A DNA stretch of 64,000 nt from Paracidovorax cattleyae (GCF_900104515.1 NZ_FNJL01000023.1:1-64000); one strand, 5' to 3'. Positions 45,788-56,133 are shown, counted from the first letter of the stretch. Notes: generated by a model from the sequence alone, not told the origin. Numbers and translations: made by a program.

Positions 45788-45806
45788 AATGAGAGTAGTT
45801 CTCAAC
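45788..45806 (+). promoter_or_regulatory. Fur-box-like site upstream of the TonB receptor
   Basis: AATGAGAGTAGTTCTCAAC contains TGAGA/TCTCA in inverted order with a 5-bp spacer, close to the AATGAGAATnATTCTCATT form of Fur boxes in beta-proteobacteria. It lies 111 bp upstream of the receptor start within a 276-bp intergenic stretch that has no other feature I can support. Confidence 0.6.
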
Positions 45807-45916
45807 CTGGTGTTACAGTTCGGCGCCTTCACGGCCGAGTTGCACACCGTTGTGCGCTGACCCGTTCCCCGCCCATTCCGCATCCCCTCGCCGGAGCCGC
45901 CTCCGGCCTGCTGCAC

Positions 45917-48103
45917 ATGCCCGCTCTCTTGTCGCCCTCCATCCCGGCCACCGTGGCCGCAGCCACCTCGCGCCCTGCCATGCTCCGCCGCGCCCCGCTG
46001 GTGCAGGCCGTGCTGGCGCTCGCCGCCACCCTCTCCGCCCAGCACGCGGCCCATGCGCAGGAGCCCGCCCCGGCCCCGGCGGCCACGCTGCAGGAAGTGC
46101 GCGTGCAGGATGCCACCGATGGTTCCGGCTACCAGGGCGCGCAGCGCCAGACCGCGGCCACGCGCACCGACACGCCGCTGATCGAGACCCCGCAGGCGGT
46201 GCGCGTGGTGCCACGCCAGCTGATCGAAGACCTGGGGGCGACGCGCCTGGCCGACACGGTGGACTTCGTGAGCGGCGTCACCCGCATGAACGACTTCGGC
46301 GGCACCTGGGACAACTACGCGATCCGCGGCTTCAGCAACACCGAAGGCGGCTCGCTGCTGAACGGCTTCGCTTCCGGCCGCGGCTATGGCCCGCAGCGCG
46401 ACGCGGCCACCATCGAGCGGGTGGAGTTCCTGAAAGGCCCGGCCGCCGCGCTCTACGGCAGCAGCGAGCCCGGCGGCACGCTCAACGTGGTCACCAAGAA
46501 GCCGCAGTTCACCGCCGCGCGCACCGCCGGCCTGCAGATCGGCACGCTGGGCATGCGCCGCGCCACGCTGGATCTGACCGGCCCGCTCACGCAGAACCTG
46601 GCCTACCGGCTGAACGTGGCAGCCGAGGACGGCGCCAGCCGGACGGGCCTCGTGGACAACCGCAAGTACGTGGTCGCCCCCGCCTTCGCCTGGACGCTGG
46701 GCGCCGACACCGTGCTGCAGTACGAGGCAGAAATCATCCGCATCCGCACGCCGCTGGACCGCGGCATCGTGCAGGTGAACGGCAACGCCCTGGCCCTGCC
46801 CGCCGACCGCTTCCTGCAAGAGCCCGACCGCGGCAACCTGCACGTCAATGGCGACACGCACCAGCTCACGCTGGACCACGACCTGGGCGGCGGCTGGCGC
46901 ACGCGCGTCGGCGGCACCTACCGCGAAACCGATCTCTACGGCAACGCCGTGGACTTCGGCACGGGCCAGATCGGCCTGCTGGGTGCCGACGGGCGCACGC
47001 TGTCGCGCACGGACAGCTGGCGCACCCTGCCATCGCGCGACGTGTCGGTGCAGGCCGAGCTGGAAGGCAAGTTCAGCACCGGCAGCCTGCGCCACACCGT
47101 GCTCGCCGGCCTGGAATCCTGGCGCCTCTACATGGGGCAGGACATCCGCTATTCCGCGCAGAAGTACCCGATCGACATCTACAACCCCACCTACGGCAAC
47201 GTGCCGCGCGGCCCGCTGGTGCAGGGCTACCTGCAGGACGACCGCCTGCGCGCCACCGGCCTGTTCCTGCAGGACCAGATCGACCTGACCCCGCGCTGGA
47301 AGCTGATGGCCGGCCTGCGGTTCGACCGCTTCCACGAGGACTTCGTCAACTGGATGGAGAACGCGCGCCAGAACCAGCAGCACTCGTCCGCCACGCCGCG
47401 CGTGGGCCTGAGCTACATGGTGACGCCGGACAGCTCGGTCTATGTCTCCTACGGCCGCTCGTTCCGGCCCAATGCCGGCACCGACGCCGCAGGCAATTCC
47501 TTCGATCCGCAGAAGGGCAAGGCCTGGGAAGCCGGCGCGAAGTGGCAATCGGACGACCAGCGCCTGAACGCCTCGGTGGCCGTGTTCGACATCCGCAAGA
47601 CCAACGTGCTCACGCGCGACCCCAACAACGGGAACTTCAGCGTGGCGGCGGGCGAGGTGCGCAGCCGCGGCCTCGAGGCCGACGTGGCGGGCCGGCTGGA
47701 TGCGCACTGGCGCCTGACGGCCAATGCCGCCTTCACCGACACCGAAGTGCTGCGCGACAACAATCCCGCCCTCGTGGGCAAGCGCCTGCTGGGCATTCCG
47801 CGCGTGAGCGCCGGCCTGTTCGCCATCCGCGAAGACCGCCTGGCATCCGGCGGGCGCTATGGCGTGGGCGCCGGCCTGGTGCACGTGGGCGAGCGCACCG
47901 GCACCGCCACCGACACCTACCGGCTGCCCGCCTACACCACGGCGCGCCTCACGGGCTACTGGCAGATCGACCCGCGCACCCGGCTCACGCTGGACATCCA
48001 CAACCTGTTCGACAAGCACTACGCCGCCGCCTCGTGGAACGCGATCGCGGTCATCCCGGGCATGGGGCGGCAGGTGGTGGCGGGGGTGCAGGTCAGGTTC
48101 TGA
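45917..48103 (+). CDS. TonB-dependent siderophore receptor
   Basis: A 728-residue outer-membrane receptor. After a signal peptide (ending near AAHAQ) comes a TonB-box-like LQEVRVQDAT, then the plug domain: ETPQAVRVVPRQLIEDLGAT and ERVEFLKGPAAALYGSSEPG, cited in part, with GGTLNVVTKKP. The C-terminal 22-strand barrel ends VVAGVQVRF, a terminal Phe typical of outer-membrane barrels. The FhuA/FpvA-type plug points to a ferric siderophore, and a Fur-like box upstream supports iron control. No siderophore synthesis genes are nearby, so it probably scavenges foreign siderophores. It might instead serve the metal/peptide ABC system downstream. Confidence 0.92.
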   Translation: MPALLSPSIPATVAAATSRPAMLRRAPLVQAVLALAATLSAQHAAHAQEPAPAPAATLQEVRVQDATDGSGYQGAQRQTAATRTDTPLIETPQAVRVVPRQLIEDLGATRLADTVDFVSGVTRMNDFGGTWDNYAIRGFSNTEGGSLLNGFASGRGYGPQRDAATIERVEFLKGPAAALYGSSEPGGTLNVVTKKPQFTAARTAGLQIGTLGMRRATLDLTGPLTQNLAYRLNVAAEDGASRTGLVDNRKYVVAPAFAWTLGADTVLQYEAEIIRIRTPLDRGIVQVNGNALALPADRFLQEPDRGNLHVNGDTHQLTLDHDLGGGWRTRVGGTYRETDLYGNAVDFGTGQIGLLGADGRTLSRTDSWRTLPSRDVSVQAELEGKFSTGSLRHTVLAGLESWRLYMGQDIRYSAQKYPIDIYNPTYGNVPRGPLVQGYLQDDRLRATGLFLQDQIDLTPRWKLMAGLRFDRFHEDFVNWMENARQNQQHSSATPRVGLSYMVTPDSSVYVSYGRSFRPNAGTDAAGNSFDPQKGKAWEAGAKWQSDDQRLNASVAVFDIRKTNVLTRDPNNGNFSVAAGEVRSRGLEADVAGRLDAHWRLTANAAFTDTEVLRDNNPALVGKRLLGIPRVSAGLFAIREDRLASGGRYGVGAGLVHVGERTGTATDTYRLPAYTTARLTGYWQIDPRTRLTLDIHNLFDKHYAAASWNAIAVIPGMGRQVVAGVQVRF

Positions 48104-48131
48104 CGCGCCGGAGTGCCGTGGAGGGAATGGC

Positions 48132-49547
48132 TCATGCCTGCCTTCGCAGCGCCAGCGCCTCGCGCTCCAGAAAGCGGTAGAGCTGCGCATCGTCGGCATA
48201 CCCGACGTTGAATCGCAGCCAGGGCGCGGGCCGCAGGTCGCTGCGGAACAGGTCGCCGGGCGCCAGCAGGAAGCCATGGTCGATGGCGCGCTGCGCCAGG
48301 GCGCGCATGTCCACGTCGTCCCGCTCGAAGCGGGCCCACAGGAAGGGGCCGCCCGCAGGCTCCATGAAAAGCTGCATGTCCGCGGCCTGCAGGCCCCGGC
48401 AGACGGCCTGCTGCGCCTGCTGCAGGCGCTCTGACAGGCGCTGCAGGTGGGCGCGGAAATGGCCGTCCACCAGCACGGCCAGCAGCAGTTTCTCGTTCAG
48501 CTCCGACGTGGTCAGGCTGCTGACCATCTTCTGGAAGATGATCTTCTCTCCCATCTCCTCGCTGCAGGCCACGAAGCCCGCGCGCAGGCCGGGCGAGACG
48601 GTCTTGGAAAAGCTGCCCACGTGGATCACGCGGCGCAGCTGGTCCAGCCGCGCCAGGCAGGTGGAGCCGGCCGGCTCCAGCCCGGCCATGGCCTCGTTGT
48701 CCACCAGCGTGAAATCCATCTGCTCGGCCAGGCGCAGCAGCTGGTAGGCCACGGCGGGGCTGATCTGGCTGCCTGTGGGGTTGTGCAGGTTGGAGGTGGT
48801 GAAGAATGCCTTGGCGCGGTGGCGCTGCTGCAGCGACTGCAGCGCCGCCAGGCTGGGCCCCTGCAGCGTGCGCTCCACGCCCACCAGCTTCAGGCCCATG
48901 GAGCGTAGCATGGCGAACAGGTTGGTGGAGCCCGGCTCGTCCACCAGCACCACATCGCCGGGCTGCAGCAGGCATTTGGCGACCAGCAGCAGCGCCTGCG
49001 ATGCGCCGTGCGTCATCACGATCTGGTGCGGCGCGGCCTCGATGCCGCGCTGGCCCAGCAGGGTCTGGATCTGCTGGCGCAGCGGCAGGTAGCCGTAGGG
49101 CGTGCCGTAGCGGGCCAGGCCCGTGGGCGCCTTGCGCGCCAGTGCCGCCATGGCCCGCCGCACGCCGTCGGCATAGAGCCATTCGGGCGGGATCCACCCG
49201 CAGCCGGCGTTGCGCAGGGCGCGGTCGTCCTCGTACACGTGCTTGAGCAGCCAGAGCGAATCCACCGACGTGCGCCCCTGGAACGGGCGGCGGCGCTGCG
49301 CCCGGTCCACCGGCAGCGCGGCCACGAAGTAGCCGCTGGCCGGGCGCGCCTCGACATGGCCTTCGGCCACCAGCCGCTGGTAGGCGTTGGTCGCGGTCAT
49401 GGTGCTGATGCCGCAGGCCTGCGCCAGCTTGCGCACCGAGGGCAGGCGCTCGCCGGCGGGCCGGCGGCCCGTGGTGATGTCGCCCAGCAGGGCGTCGTAC
49501 ACCTGCCGCACCAGCGGCTGCGGGCTGTCGGGGTCGAGATGGATCAT
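48132..49547 (-). CDS. MocR-type GntR regulator with aminotransferase domain
   Basis: A 471-residue fusion of a GntR winged helix (LPSVRKLAQACGISTMTATN, about 40-59; ASGYFVA) to a fold-type I aminotransferase. The latter includes TTSNLHNPTGSQIS, TLVDNEAMAGLEP, and HVGSFSKTVSPGLRAGF with the PLP lysine. Divergent from the dipeptide-type ABC operon starting at 49745, which is its probable target. It converges on the TonB receptor. MocR proteins respond to PLP adducts or amino compounds, so the operon may import an amino acid derivative or peptide. Confidence 0.88.
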   Translation of the reverse strand: MIHLDPDSPQPLVRQVYDALLGDITTGRRPAGERLPSVRKLAQACGISTMTATNAYQRLVAEGHVEARPASGYFVAALPVDRAQRRRPFQGRTSVDSLWLLKHVYEDDRALRNAGCGWIPPEWLYADGVRRAMAALARKAPTGLARYGTPYGYLPLRQQIQTLLGQRGIEAAPHQIVMTHGASQALLLVAKCLLQPGDVVLVDEPGSTNLFAMLRSMGLKLVGVERTLQGPSLAALQSLQQRHRAKAFFTTSNLHNPTGSQISPAVAYQLLRLAEQMDFTLVDNEAMAGLEPAGSTCLARLDQLRRVIHVGSFSKTVSPGLRAGFVACSEEMGEKIIFQKMVSSLTTSELNEKLLLAVLVDGHFRAHLQRLSERLQQAQQAVCRGLQAADMQLFMEPAGGPFLWARFERDDVDMRALAQRAIDHGFLLAPGDLFRSDLRPAPWLRFNVGYADDAQLYRFLEREALALRRQA

Positions 49548-49744
49548 GGCGGGCTCGGACGGTGGAAGCGATCAGGCGATGCACGCAAGCTGTGCGCGGT
49601 GGGCCCCCAAAAAGGGGCGCGGCGGCAACTGTTCTACAACAGGCCGTGCCAACTGTACATACACATTTCTTGCATTCGGTGCCTCAATAGCGTCCAGCCA
49701 GCCGTCCTCGATACGGCCCGAACCCGCCACCCAGGAAGCCCCGC

Positions 49745-51382
49745 ATGCACACCAAACCGTCCTCCCCCGCCCTGCCGGCCCGCCGCCGCGCCGCAGCGCG
49801 CGTTGCGCGCTGGGCCTGCGCCGTCACGGCCGCACTGGCCTGCGGCCTGCCGGCCGGCGCATCCGCGCAGCCCGCCGCAGCCGCCGGGACGCTGCGCATC
49901 ATTCCCGCATCGAACATGACCGTGCTGGACCCGATCTGGACCACCGCCTACATCTCGCGCAACTTCGGCTACATGATCTACGACACCCTGTTCGGAACCG
50001 ACGCGCAGGGCCGGATCCAGCCGCAGATGGTGGGCAAATGGAACGCGTCCAGGGACAACAGGACCTGGACCTTCACGCTGCGCGACGGGCTGGAATTCAG
50101 CGACGGCAAGCCCGTCACCAGCGAGGACGTGGTGGCCTCGCTCAAGCGCTGGGCCAGCCGGGACACCTTCGGCGGCCAGCTCGCCAGGGCCATCGACCGG
50201 TACGAGACGCCCGACGCCAGGACCTTCGTAATCCAGCTCAGGGAGCCCTTCGGCCTGGTGACCGAAGCGCTGGGCAAGCCCTCGTCCAACGTGCCCTTCA
50301 TCATGCCCCGGCGCGTGGCCGATACGCCCGGCGACGTGCAGGTCAAGGAAACCATCGGCTCCGGTCCCTACCTCTTCAAGGCCGACGAATTCCGGCCCGG
50401 CGAGAAGGCCGTGTTCGTGAAGAACGCGAAGTACAAGCCGCGCGCCGAGGCGCCCTCGGGCACGGCCGGCGGCAAGAACGTGTACGTCGATCGCGTCGAA
50501 TGGCTCTTCATCCGAGATGCGCAGACGCAGCTCAACGCGCTGCTCAACGGCGAGGCGGACATCCTGGAGCAGCCCGCGTTCGAGCAGTACGCCGTGCTGC
50601 GCGCCAGTCCGCAGATCGAACTGGTGGACGCGCAGCCCGCGGGCAACCAGTTCATCCTGCGCTTCAACTTCCTGCATGCGCCGTTCAACAACGAGAAGAT
50701 CCGCCGCGCCGCCATGCTGGCGCTGGGGCAGGAGGCCTTCCTGCGCACCCAGGTGGGCGCGCCCGGCCTCACGCGCCTGTGCAAGAGCATGTTCCCCTGC
50801 GGCACGCCGTTCGAATCGGACAGGACGGGCGAATACACCGGCGTCTCCAACCCGCAGAAGGCCCGCGCGCTGCTGCAGGAGGCAGGCTACAAGGGCGAGC
50901 CCGTGGTGCTCATGCGCCCGGCCGAGAACGGCACCATCGGCAAGCTGCCGCTGGTGGCCAAGCAGCAGCTGGAGCAGGCCGGCTTCAAGGTCGATCTGCA
51001 GAACATGGACTGGCAGACGCTGGTGAGCCGCCGCGCCCGCAAGGATGCGCCCGGCGCCGGCGGCTGGAGCGCCTTCCTCACCGCCTGGACGGCCTCGGAC
51101 ATCCTGAACCCGCTGACCATGTCGATGATGAACGCCACGGGCGACAAGGGCTGGTTCGGCTGGCAGGACGACCCCACGCTCGAATCCATCAAGAAGCAGT
51201 TCGCCGCCGCCGCCACGGACGCCGACAAGAAGAAGTTCGCCGAAGCCGCGCAGCTGCGCGCCTTCGAGACCGTCACCCATGTGCCCGTGGGCCAGTTCAG
51301 CCAGCCGGCGGCGGTGCGCAAGGGCGTGAGCGGCCTGGTGCCGGCCGGCGCCCAGGTGTACTGGAACATCCGCAAGCCGTAA
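49745..51382 (+). CDS. dipeptide/nickel-type ABC transporter substrate-binding protein
   Basis: A 545-residue SBP_bac_5 family protein with an Ala-rich signal peptide ending near GASAQP. Mature blocks: AGTLRIIPASNMTVLDPIWT, in part; WTFTLRDGLEFSDGKPVTSEDV (the family signature region), in part; and GSGPYLFKADEFRPGEKAVF, in part. It binds peptides or similar oligomers in the periplasm. It opens an operon with two permeases, a double ATPase, AzlCD and an amidase, and is divergent from the MocR gene. Confidence 0.92.
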   Translation: MHTKPSSPALPARRRAAARVARWACAVTAALACGLPAGASAQPAAAAGTLRIIPASNMTVLDPIWTTAYISRNFGYMIYDTLFGTDAQGRIQPQMVGKWNASRDNRTWTFTLRDGLEFSDGKPVTSEDVVASLKRWASRDTFGGQLARAIDRYETPDARTFVIQLREPFGLVTEALGKPSSNVPFIMPRRVADTPGDVQVKETIGSGPYLFKADEFRPGEKAVFVKNAKYKPRAEAPSGTAGGKNVYVDRVEWLFIRDAQTQLNALLNGEADILEQPAFEQYAVLRASPQIELVDAQPAGNQFILRFNFLHAPFNNEKIRRAAMLALGQEAFLRTQVGAPGLTRLCKSMFPCGTPFESDRTGEYTGVSNPQKARALLQEAGYKGEPVVLMRPAENGTIGKLPLVAKQQLEQAGFKVDLQNMDWQTLVSRRARKDAPGAGGWSAFLTAWTASDILNPLTMSMMNATGDKGWFGWQDDPTLESIKKQFAAAATDADKKKFAEAAQLRAFETVTHVPVGQFSQPAAVRKGVSGLVPAGAQVYWNIRKP

Positions 51383-51398
51383 GGCGGGGAGCGCAACC

Positions 51399-52340
51399 AT
51401 GCTGGCCTTTCTCGGCAAACGCCTGCTTTCCACCCTGCCGGTCGTGCTGGTGGTGGCCATCACCGTCTTCATGATCGTGCGGCTCACGCCGGGCGATCCG
51501 GCGGCCATCATCGGCGGCAACAGCGCGACCAGCGAAGACCTGGATCGCATCCGGGCGCAGCTGGGCCTCACGCAGCCGCTGTGGACGCAGTTCCTGCTGT
51601 GGGCGGGCAAGGTGCTGCAGGGCGACCTGGGCTTCTCGTTCTTCCTGAACAAGCCGGTGCTGGAACTGATCGCCCAACGCGTGGAACCCACCCTGTCGCT
51701 GGCCGCAGGGACCCTGGTGCTGGCCGTGGCCATCGCGCTGCCGCTGGGCACGCTGGCCGCGTGGCGCATGGGCAGCTGGCTCGACAAGGCGGTGATGGCG
51801 TTTTCGGTGGCGGGCTTCTCGGTCCCGGTCTTCGTGATCGGCTACGTGCTCATCTACCTGCTGGCGATGAAGCTGCAGTGGTTCCCCGTGCAGGGCTACC
51901 GGCGCATGGCCGACGGCCTGGGCCCCTGGGCGCGCCAGCTGGTGCTGCCCTGCCTCACCCTGGCCGTGACCTACGTGGCCCTGCTGGCGCGGGTGACGCG
52001 CGCGGCGGTGAGCGAGGCGCTGACCGAGGATTACATCCGCACCGCCCGCGCCAAGGGCATCAGCGAGCGCGTCGTGCTCAGCCACCACGCGCTGCGTAAC
52101 GCCGCCGTGCCGGTGGTCACCGTGATCGGCGTGAGCGCCGCGCTGCTGCTGGGCGGCGTGGTGGTCACCGAGACGGTCTACGCCATTCCCGGCCTGGGCC
52201 AGCTCACGGTGGATGCGGTGCTCAACCGCGACTTTCCCGTGCTGCAGGGGGTGGTGCTGTTTTTCGCGCTGATCTATGTCGCCGTGAACCTGCTGGTCGA
52301 TCTGAGCTACCTGGCCCTCGATCCGCGCATCCGCTACTGA
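51399..52340 (+). CDS. dipeptide-type ABC transporter permease, DppB-like
   Basis: A 313-residue permease starting MLAFLGKRLLSTLPVVLVV, the DppB/OppB N terminus, with RLTPGDPAAIIGG and about six membrane segments. The coupling loop is TEDYIRTARAKGISERVVLS. It follows the binding protein by 16 bp. It forms the channel with the DppC-like protein next to it. Confidence 0.93.
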   Translation: MLAFLGKRLLSTLPVVLVVAITVFMIVRLTPGDPAAIIGGNSATSEDLDRIRAQLGLTQPLWTQFLLWAGKVLQGDLGFSFFLNKPVLELIAQRVEPTLSLAAGTLVLAVAIALPLGTLAAWRMGSWLDKAVMAFSVAGFSVPVFVIGYVLIYLLAMKLQWFPVQGYRRMADGLGPWARQLVLPCLTLAVTYVALLARVTRAAVSEALTEDYIRTARAKGISERVVLSHHALRNAAVPVVTVIGVSAALLLGGVVVTETVYAIPGLGQLTVDAVLNRDFPVLQGVVLFFALIYVAVNLLVDLSYLALDPRIRY

Positions 52341-52381
52341 CCGGCAGGAAAACGCCCCGCTCAAGACCTGGAGCCCCTCCC

Positions 52382-53263
52382 ATGAACCCCACCACTTCCC
52401 GGACCCGCCTGCTGCGCCACGGCGCCGTGCGCGGCGGCGCCGCCGTGCTGGCCGTGCTCGCGCTGCTGGGCCTGCTGGCGCCCTGGCTGGGCACCATCGA
52501 CCCGGCGGCGATGGACGCCTCCTTCATCAACGCGGCGGCCGGCGTCTCTGGCGCCGTCACCCTGCCCGACGGCGCGCAGGTGCAGCACACCTTCTGGATG
52601 GGCAGCGACAGCGTGGGCCGCGACATCTGGAGCCGCGTGCTCTACGGCACCCGCATCTCGCTGATGGTGGGCTGCTTCACCGCCGCGCTGGCCGTGGTGC
52701 TGGGCTGCACGCTGGGCATGCTGGCAGGCTACTTCCGCGCGGCCGATGCGGTGCTGATGCGCGTGATGGACGGGCTCATGGCGATTCCCGCCGTGCTGCT
52801 GGCCATCACCCTGGTGGCCATGCTGGGCGCCACGCTGCCCACCGTGATCCTGGCCATCGCCGTGCCCGAGGTGCCGCGCGTCACGCGCCTGGTGCGGGCG
52901 CTGGTGATCGGCCTGCGCGACGAGCCCTTCGTCGAGGCCGCCCGCGCCCTGGCCACGCCCAACGCCACCATTCTGTGGCGCGACATCCTGCCCAACGCGC
53001 TGGCGCCGCTGATCGTGCAGGGCACCTTCATCGCGGCGTCGGCCGTGCTGACCGAGGCCATCCTGAGCTTCCTGGGGCTGGGCCTGCCGTCCGACGTGCC
53101 CACCTGGGGAAACATCATGGCCGAAGGCCGGGTGCTGTTCTCGCAGGCGCCGGGCAACGTGCTGTGGCCCGCGCTCTTCCTGGTGCCGACGGTGCTGGCC
53201 ATCAACCTGCTGGGCGACGGCCTGCGCGACGTGCTCGATCCCAAATTCTCCCGCCGCGCGTGA
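52382..53263 (+). CDS. dipeptide-type ABC transporter permease, DppC-like
   Basis: A 293-residue permease with the DppC layout: a short cytoplasmic start, first helix, a periplasmic segment with HTFWMGSDSVGRDIWSRVLYG in part, and five further helices. Coupling loop EPFVEAARALATPNATILWR. NLLGDGLRDVLDPKFSRRA is the standard C terminus. It is 41 bp after the DppB-like gene. Confidence 0.93.
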   Translation: MNPTTSRTRLLRHGAVRGGAAVLAVLALLGLLAPWLGTIDPAAMDASFINAAAGVSGAVTLPDGAQVQHTFWMGSDSVGRDIWSRVLYGTRISLMVGCFTAALAVVLGCTLGMLAGYFRAADAVLMRVMDGLMAIPAVLLAITLVAMLGATLPTVILAIAVPEVPRVTRLVRALVIGLRDEPFVEAARALATPNATILWRDILPNALAPLIVQGTFIAASAVLTEAILSFLGLGLPSDVPTWGNIMAEGRVLFSQAPGNVLWPALFLVPTVLAINLLGDGLRDVLDPKFSRRA

Positions 53264-53297
53264 ACGCGTGCATGCAAGCCACGGAAGGCCCCACGCC

Positions 53298-55043
53298 ATG
53301 AAACCCCACCCCCAACAACGCGCCCTGGGCGAAGCGCTCGCCGCCGGCACCGGCACCGGATCCGACGCCCTGCGCACCGTGCTGGACGTGCGCGGCCTGC
53401 AGGTCGCCCTGCCCGCAGATGCCGACCGGCCGCATGCCATCGCGCACCTGGACGTGCGCATCGAGGCCGGCCGCACGCTGTGCATCGTGGGCGAATCGGG
53501 CTCCGGCAAGTCGGTGCTCGCCACCACCGTGATGGGCCTGCTGGCCAAGGGCCTGGCGATCACCGCAGGCGATATCCGCCTGGGCGGAGAGACACTGCTG
53601 CAGGCCGGCCGCTACGTGCCCGAAAAGCGCCTGCGCGCGCTGCGCGGCCGGGCCATGGGCATGGTGTTCCAGGAGCCGATGACGGCGCTCAATCCCGTGC
53701 TGGCCTGCGGCGAGCAGATCGACGAACTGCTGCGCACCCACACGGCCGAGGGCGCGGCCGAGCGCAAGCGCCGCATCCTGCAGGTGTTCGCGCGCGTGCG
53801 CCTGCCCGACCCCGATCGCATCTTCGGCAGCTACCCGCACCAGCTCTCGGGCGGCCAGCGCCAGCGCATCGTGATCGCCATGGCCATCATCCTGAAGCCG
53901 CGCCTTTTGATCTGCGACGAGCCCACCACCGCGCTGGACGTGACCACGCAGGCCGAGATCCTGCAGCTCATCGCCGAACTGCAGGCCGAGCAGGGCAGCG
54001 CCGTGCTGTTCATCACGCACGACATGGGCGTGGTGGCCGAGATTGCCGACGAGGTGATGGTGATGCACCGCGGCGCGCTGGTGGAGCACGGCCCCTGCGA
54101 GCAGGTGCTGCGCCGTCCGCGCGAGGCCTACACCCGCATGCTGCTGGCCGCCGTGCCCGGCATGACGCCGCCGCCCGCACGCGCTCTGCCCGGCGGCAGC
54201 CCGCTGCTGCAGGGCCAGGGCGTGGGCAAGACCTACATCCGCCGCGACTGGCTGGGCCGCGCCCGCCGCAATACCGCGCTGCAGGACGCGAGCGTGGCCG
54301 TGCACCGCGGCGAGACCGTGGGCGTGGTGGGCGAATCGGGCTCGGGCAAGTCCACCTTCGCGCGCTGCATGATCCGCCTGATCGACCCCAGCGAAGGCCG
54401 CATCGCCTGGGCCGGGCGCGAGGTCCAGTCCCTCCCCGAAAGCCGCCTCAGGCCGCTGCGCTCGCGCGTGCAGGTGGTGTTCCAGGACCCGAACCGCTCG
54501 CTCAACCCGCGCCGCACGGTGGGCTCGTCGATGATCGAAGGCGCCATGAATTTCGGAATGGACCGCCGCCACGCGCAGCGCATGGCCGAAGAGCTGATGG
54601 ACCGCATCCAGCTGCCGCGCACCGCGCTGCAGCGCTATCCGCACCAGTTCTCGGGCGGGCAGCGCCAGCGGCTGGCCATCGCCCGCGCGATCGCCTGCCA
54701 GCCCCAGGTGCTGGTGGCCGACGAAGCCGTGTCGGCGCTCGACGTGTCGGTGCAGGCGCAGATCCTCGACCTGCTGCGCGAGCTGCAGCGCGACCTGGGC
54801 CTGGGCATCCTCTTCATCACCCACGACCTGCGCGTGGCCGCCCAGCTGTGCGACCGCGTGATCGTGATGAGCCAGGGCCGCATCGTCGAGGAAGGCGCCA
54901 CCGCCGCCGTGTTCGGCGCGCCCGCGCACGACTACACCCGCCGCCTGCTGGCCGCCGCGCCCCGCGCCGAGCTGGCCGGTGCCGCGGCCGATGTAGACGC
55001 CGAAGCCGGCGCCGATCCGCGTCCCTTCGCTGCGGCCGCCTGA
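53298..55043 (+). CDS. fused dipeptide-type ABC transporter ATPase (DppD-DppF in one chain)
   Basis: A 581-residue protein with two complete ATPase domains. Domain 1: Walker [10 protein letters not shown], signature [15 protein letters not shown], Walker [13 protein letters not shown]. Domain 2 (from about residue 300): [36 protein letters not shown]. It replaces separate DppD and DppF subunits. The ATG at 53298 is chosen over one ten codons upstream since no binding site precedes the earlier one. Its stop shares bases with the azlC start (TGATG). Both domains look catalytically intact. Confidence 0.92.
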   Translation: MKPHPQQRALGEALAAGTGTGSDALRTVLDVRGLQVALPADADRPHAIAHLDVRIEAGRTLCIVGESGSGKSVLATTVMGLLAKGLAITAGDIRLGGETLLQAGRYVPEKRLRALRGRAMGMVFQEPMTALNPVLACGEQIDELLRTHTAEGAAERKRRILQVFARVRLPDPDRIFGSYPHQLSGGQRQRIVIAMAIILKPRLLICDEPTTALDVTTQAEILQLIAELQAEQGSAVLFITHDMGVVAEIADEVMVMHRGALVEHGPCEQVLRRPREAYTRMLLAAVPGMTPPPARALPGGSPLLQGQGVGKTYIRRDWLGRARRNTALQDASVAVHRGETVGVVGESGSGKSTFARCMIRLIDPSEGRIAWAGREVQSLPESRLRPLRSRVQVVFQDPNRSLNPRRTVGSSMIEGAMNFGMDRRHAQRMAEELMDRIQLPRTALQRYPHQFSGGQRQRLAIARAIACQPQVLVADEAVSALDVSVQAQILDLLRELQRDLGLGILFITHDLRVAAQLCDRVIVMSQGRIVEEGATAAVFGAPAHDYTRRLLAAAPRAELAGAAADVDAEAGADPRPFAAAA

Positions 55044-55789
55044 TGCCATCCCTTTCCTTGTCACGGCGCCGCCTGCTGCCCGCCGATGCGGCCTGGCGCC
55101 GCGCCTTCCTGCGCGGCGGGCGCGACATCGCCGGCGCCGCGCTGGGCACCGTGGCCATGGGCCTGGTGACGGGCGTGGCCATGCGCAACAGCGGCCTGGG
55201 GCTGGAACTGGTCCTCGCCATGTCGCTGCTGGTGTTCGCCAGCGCCTCACAGCTGGCCTGCCTGCCGCTGATCGCCGTGGGCGCGCCGCTCTGGGTCATC
55301 GCCGCCACCGCCTGGGTGCTGAACCTGCGCTTCGTGGTCTTCAGCGTGCATTGGCGGCGCTACTTCGGTGGCCACGGGCGATGGCGGCGCATGCTGCTGG
55401 CCTACCTGGCGGGCGACCCGATCTACGCACGCTTCGTACAGCGCTTTCCGCAGCCCGCTCCGGGCGGGCGGTCCACGCCCGAGCAGCAGGGCTACTTTCT
55501 GGGGCTGGCGCTGACCAACTGGGCAGCCTGGCAGGCGGCGTCGCTGGCCGGCATCTTCCTGGCCGACGCCATTCCCACCGCCTGGGGCCTGCGCTTCGTG
55601 GGCGTGCTGGCGCTGCTGGCACTGGCGCTGCCCATGCTGGCCGACCGCGCCGTGCGCTGCTCGGCCGCCGCTGCCGCCGTGGTGGCGCTGGCGACCGCGT
55701 CCTGGCCCATGGGACTGAACGTGGTGATGGCGATCGCCACCGCCTTTGCGGCGGGCCTCTGGGCCGATCGCCGCTGGAACATCCGCTGA
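55043..55789 (+). CDS. azlC: AzlC family branched-chain amino acid exporter subunit
   Basis: A 248-residue membrane protein of the AzlC/YgaZ family: ALGTVAMGLVTGVAMRNSGL, LVFASASQLACLPLIAVGAP and WVLNLRFVVFSVHWRRYF are the conserved blocks; NLRF is diagnostic. With AzlD it exports branched-chain amino acids. The start overlaps the ATPase stop and its own stop overlaps azlD, so all are co-translated. Pairing an exporter with a peptide importer would relieve amino-acid excess from peptide hydrolysis. Confidence 0.88.
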   Translation: MPSLSLSRRRLLPADAAWRRAFLRGGRDIAGAALGTVAMGLVTGVAMRNSGLGLELVLAMSLLVFASASQLACLPLIAVGAPLWVIAATAWVLNLRFVVFSVHWRRYFGGHGRWRRMLLAYLAGDPIYARFVQRFPQPAPGGRSTPEQQGYFLGLALTNWAAWQAASLAGIFLADAIPTAWGLRFVGVLALLALALPMLADRAVRCSAAAAAVVALATASWPMGLNVVMAIATAFAAGLWADRRWNIR

Positions 55790-56133
55790 TGCCGGCCTTC
55801 ACCGATGTCCATGCCTGGCTGGCCGTGCTGGCCCTGGTGCTGGTCACCGTGCTCACGCGCAGCTTCTTCCTGCTGCCGCACGGCGAGCCGCGCCTGCCCG
55901 GCTGGCTGCGCCAGGGCCTGCGCCACGCACCCGTGGCCGCGCTGCTGGCCATGGTGGTGCCCGAGATCTTCCTGGACCAGGGCCGCCTCCCGACGGACTG
56001 GCACGATGCACGCCTGGCCGCCGTGGCCGTGGCACTCATCTACCACGCGGCGCGGCGCGGCGACGTGACGGGCACCATACTGGCCGGCACGGTGACGCTG
56101 CTGGTGCTGCGCCTGGGGCTGGGGTGGGCGTGA
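55789..56133 (+). CDS. azlD: AzlD family branched-chain amino acid transporter subunit
   Basis: A 114-residue protein with about four hydrophobic segments. TVLTRSFFLLPHGEPRLPGW, in part, and LRHAPVAALLAMVVPEIF are the conserved AzlD/YgaH blocks. It starts in the stop of azlC (TGATG) and is the small partner of the exporter. Confidence 0.88.
   Translation: MPAFTDVHAWLAVLALVLVTVLTRSFFLLPHGEPRLPGWLRQGLRHAPVAALLAMVVPEIFLDQGRLPTDWHDARLAAVAVALIYHAARRGDVTGTILAGTVTLLVLRLGLGWA

Noticed and set aside
53202-55250. A 682-codon minus-strand open frame opposite the ATPase gene
   Set aside because: The plus-strand frame has two sets of Walker A/B and signature motifs; the opposite frame has none.
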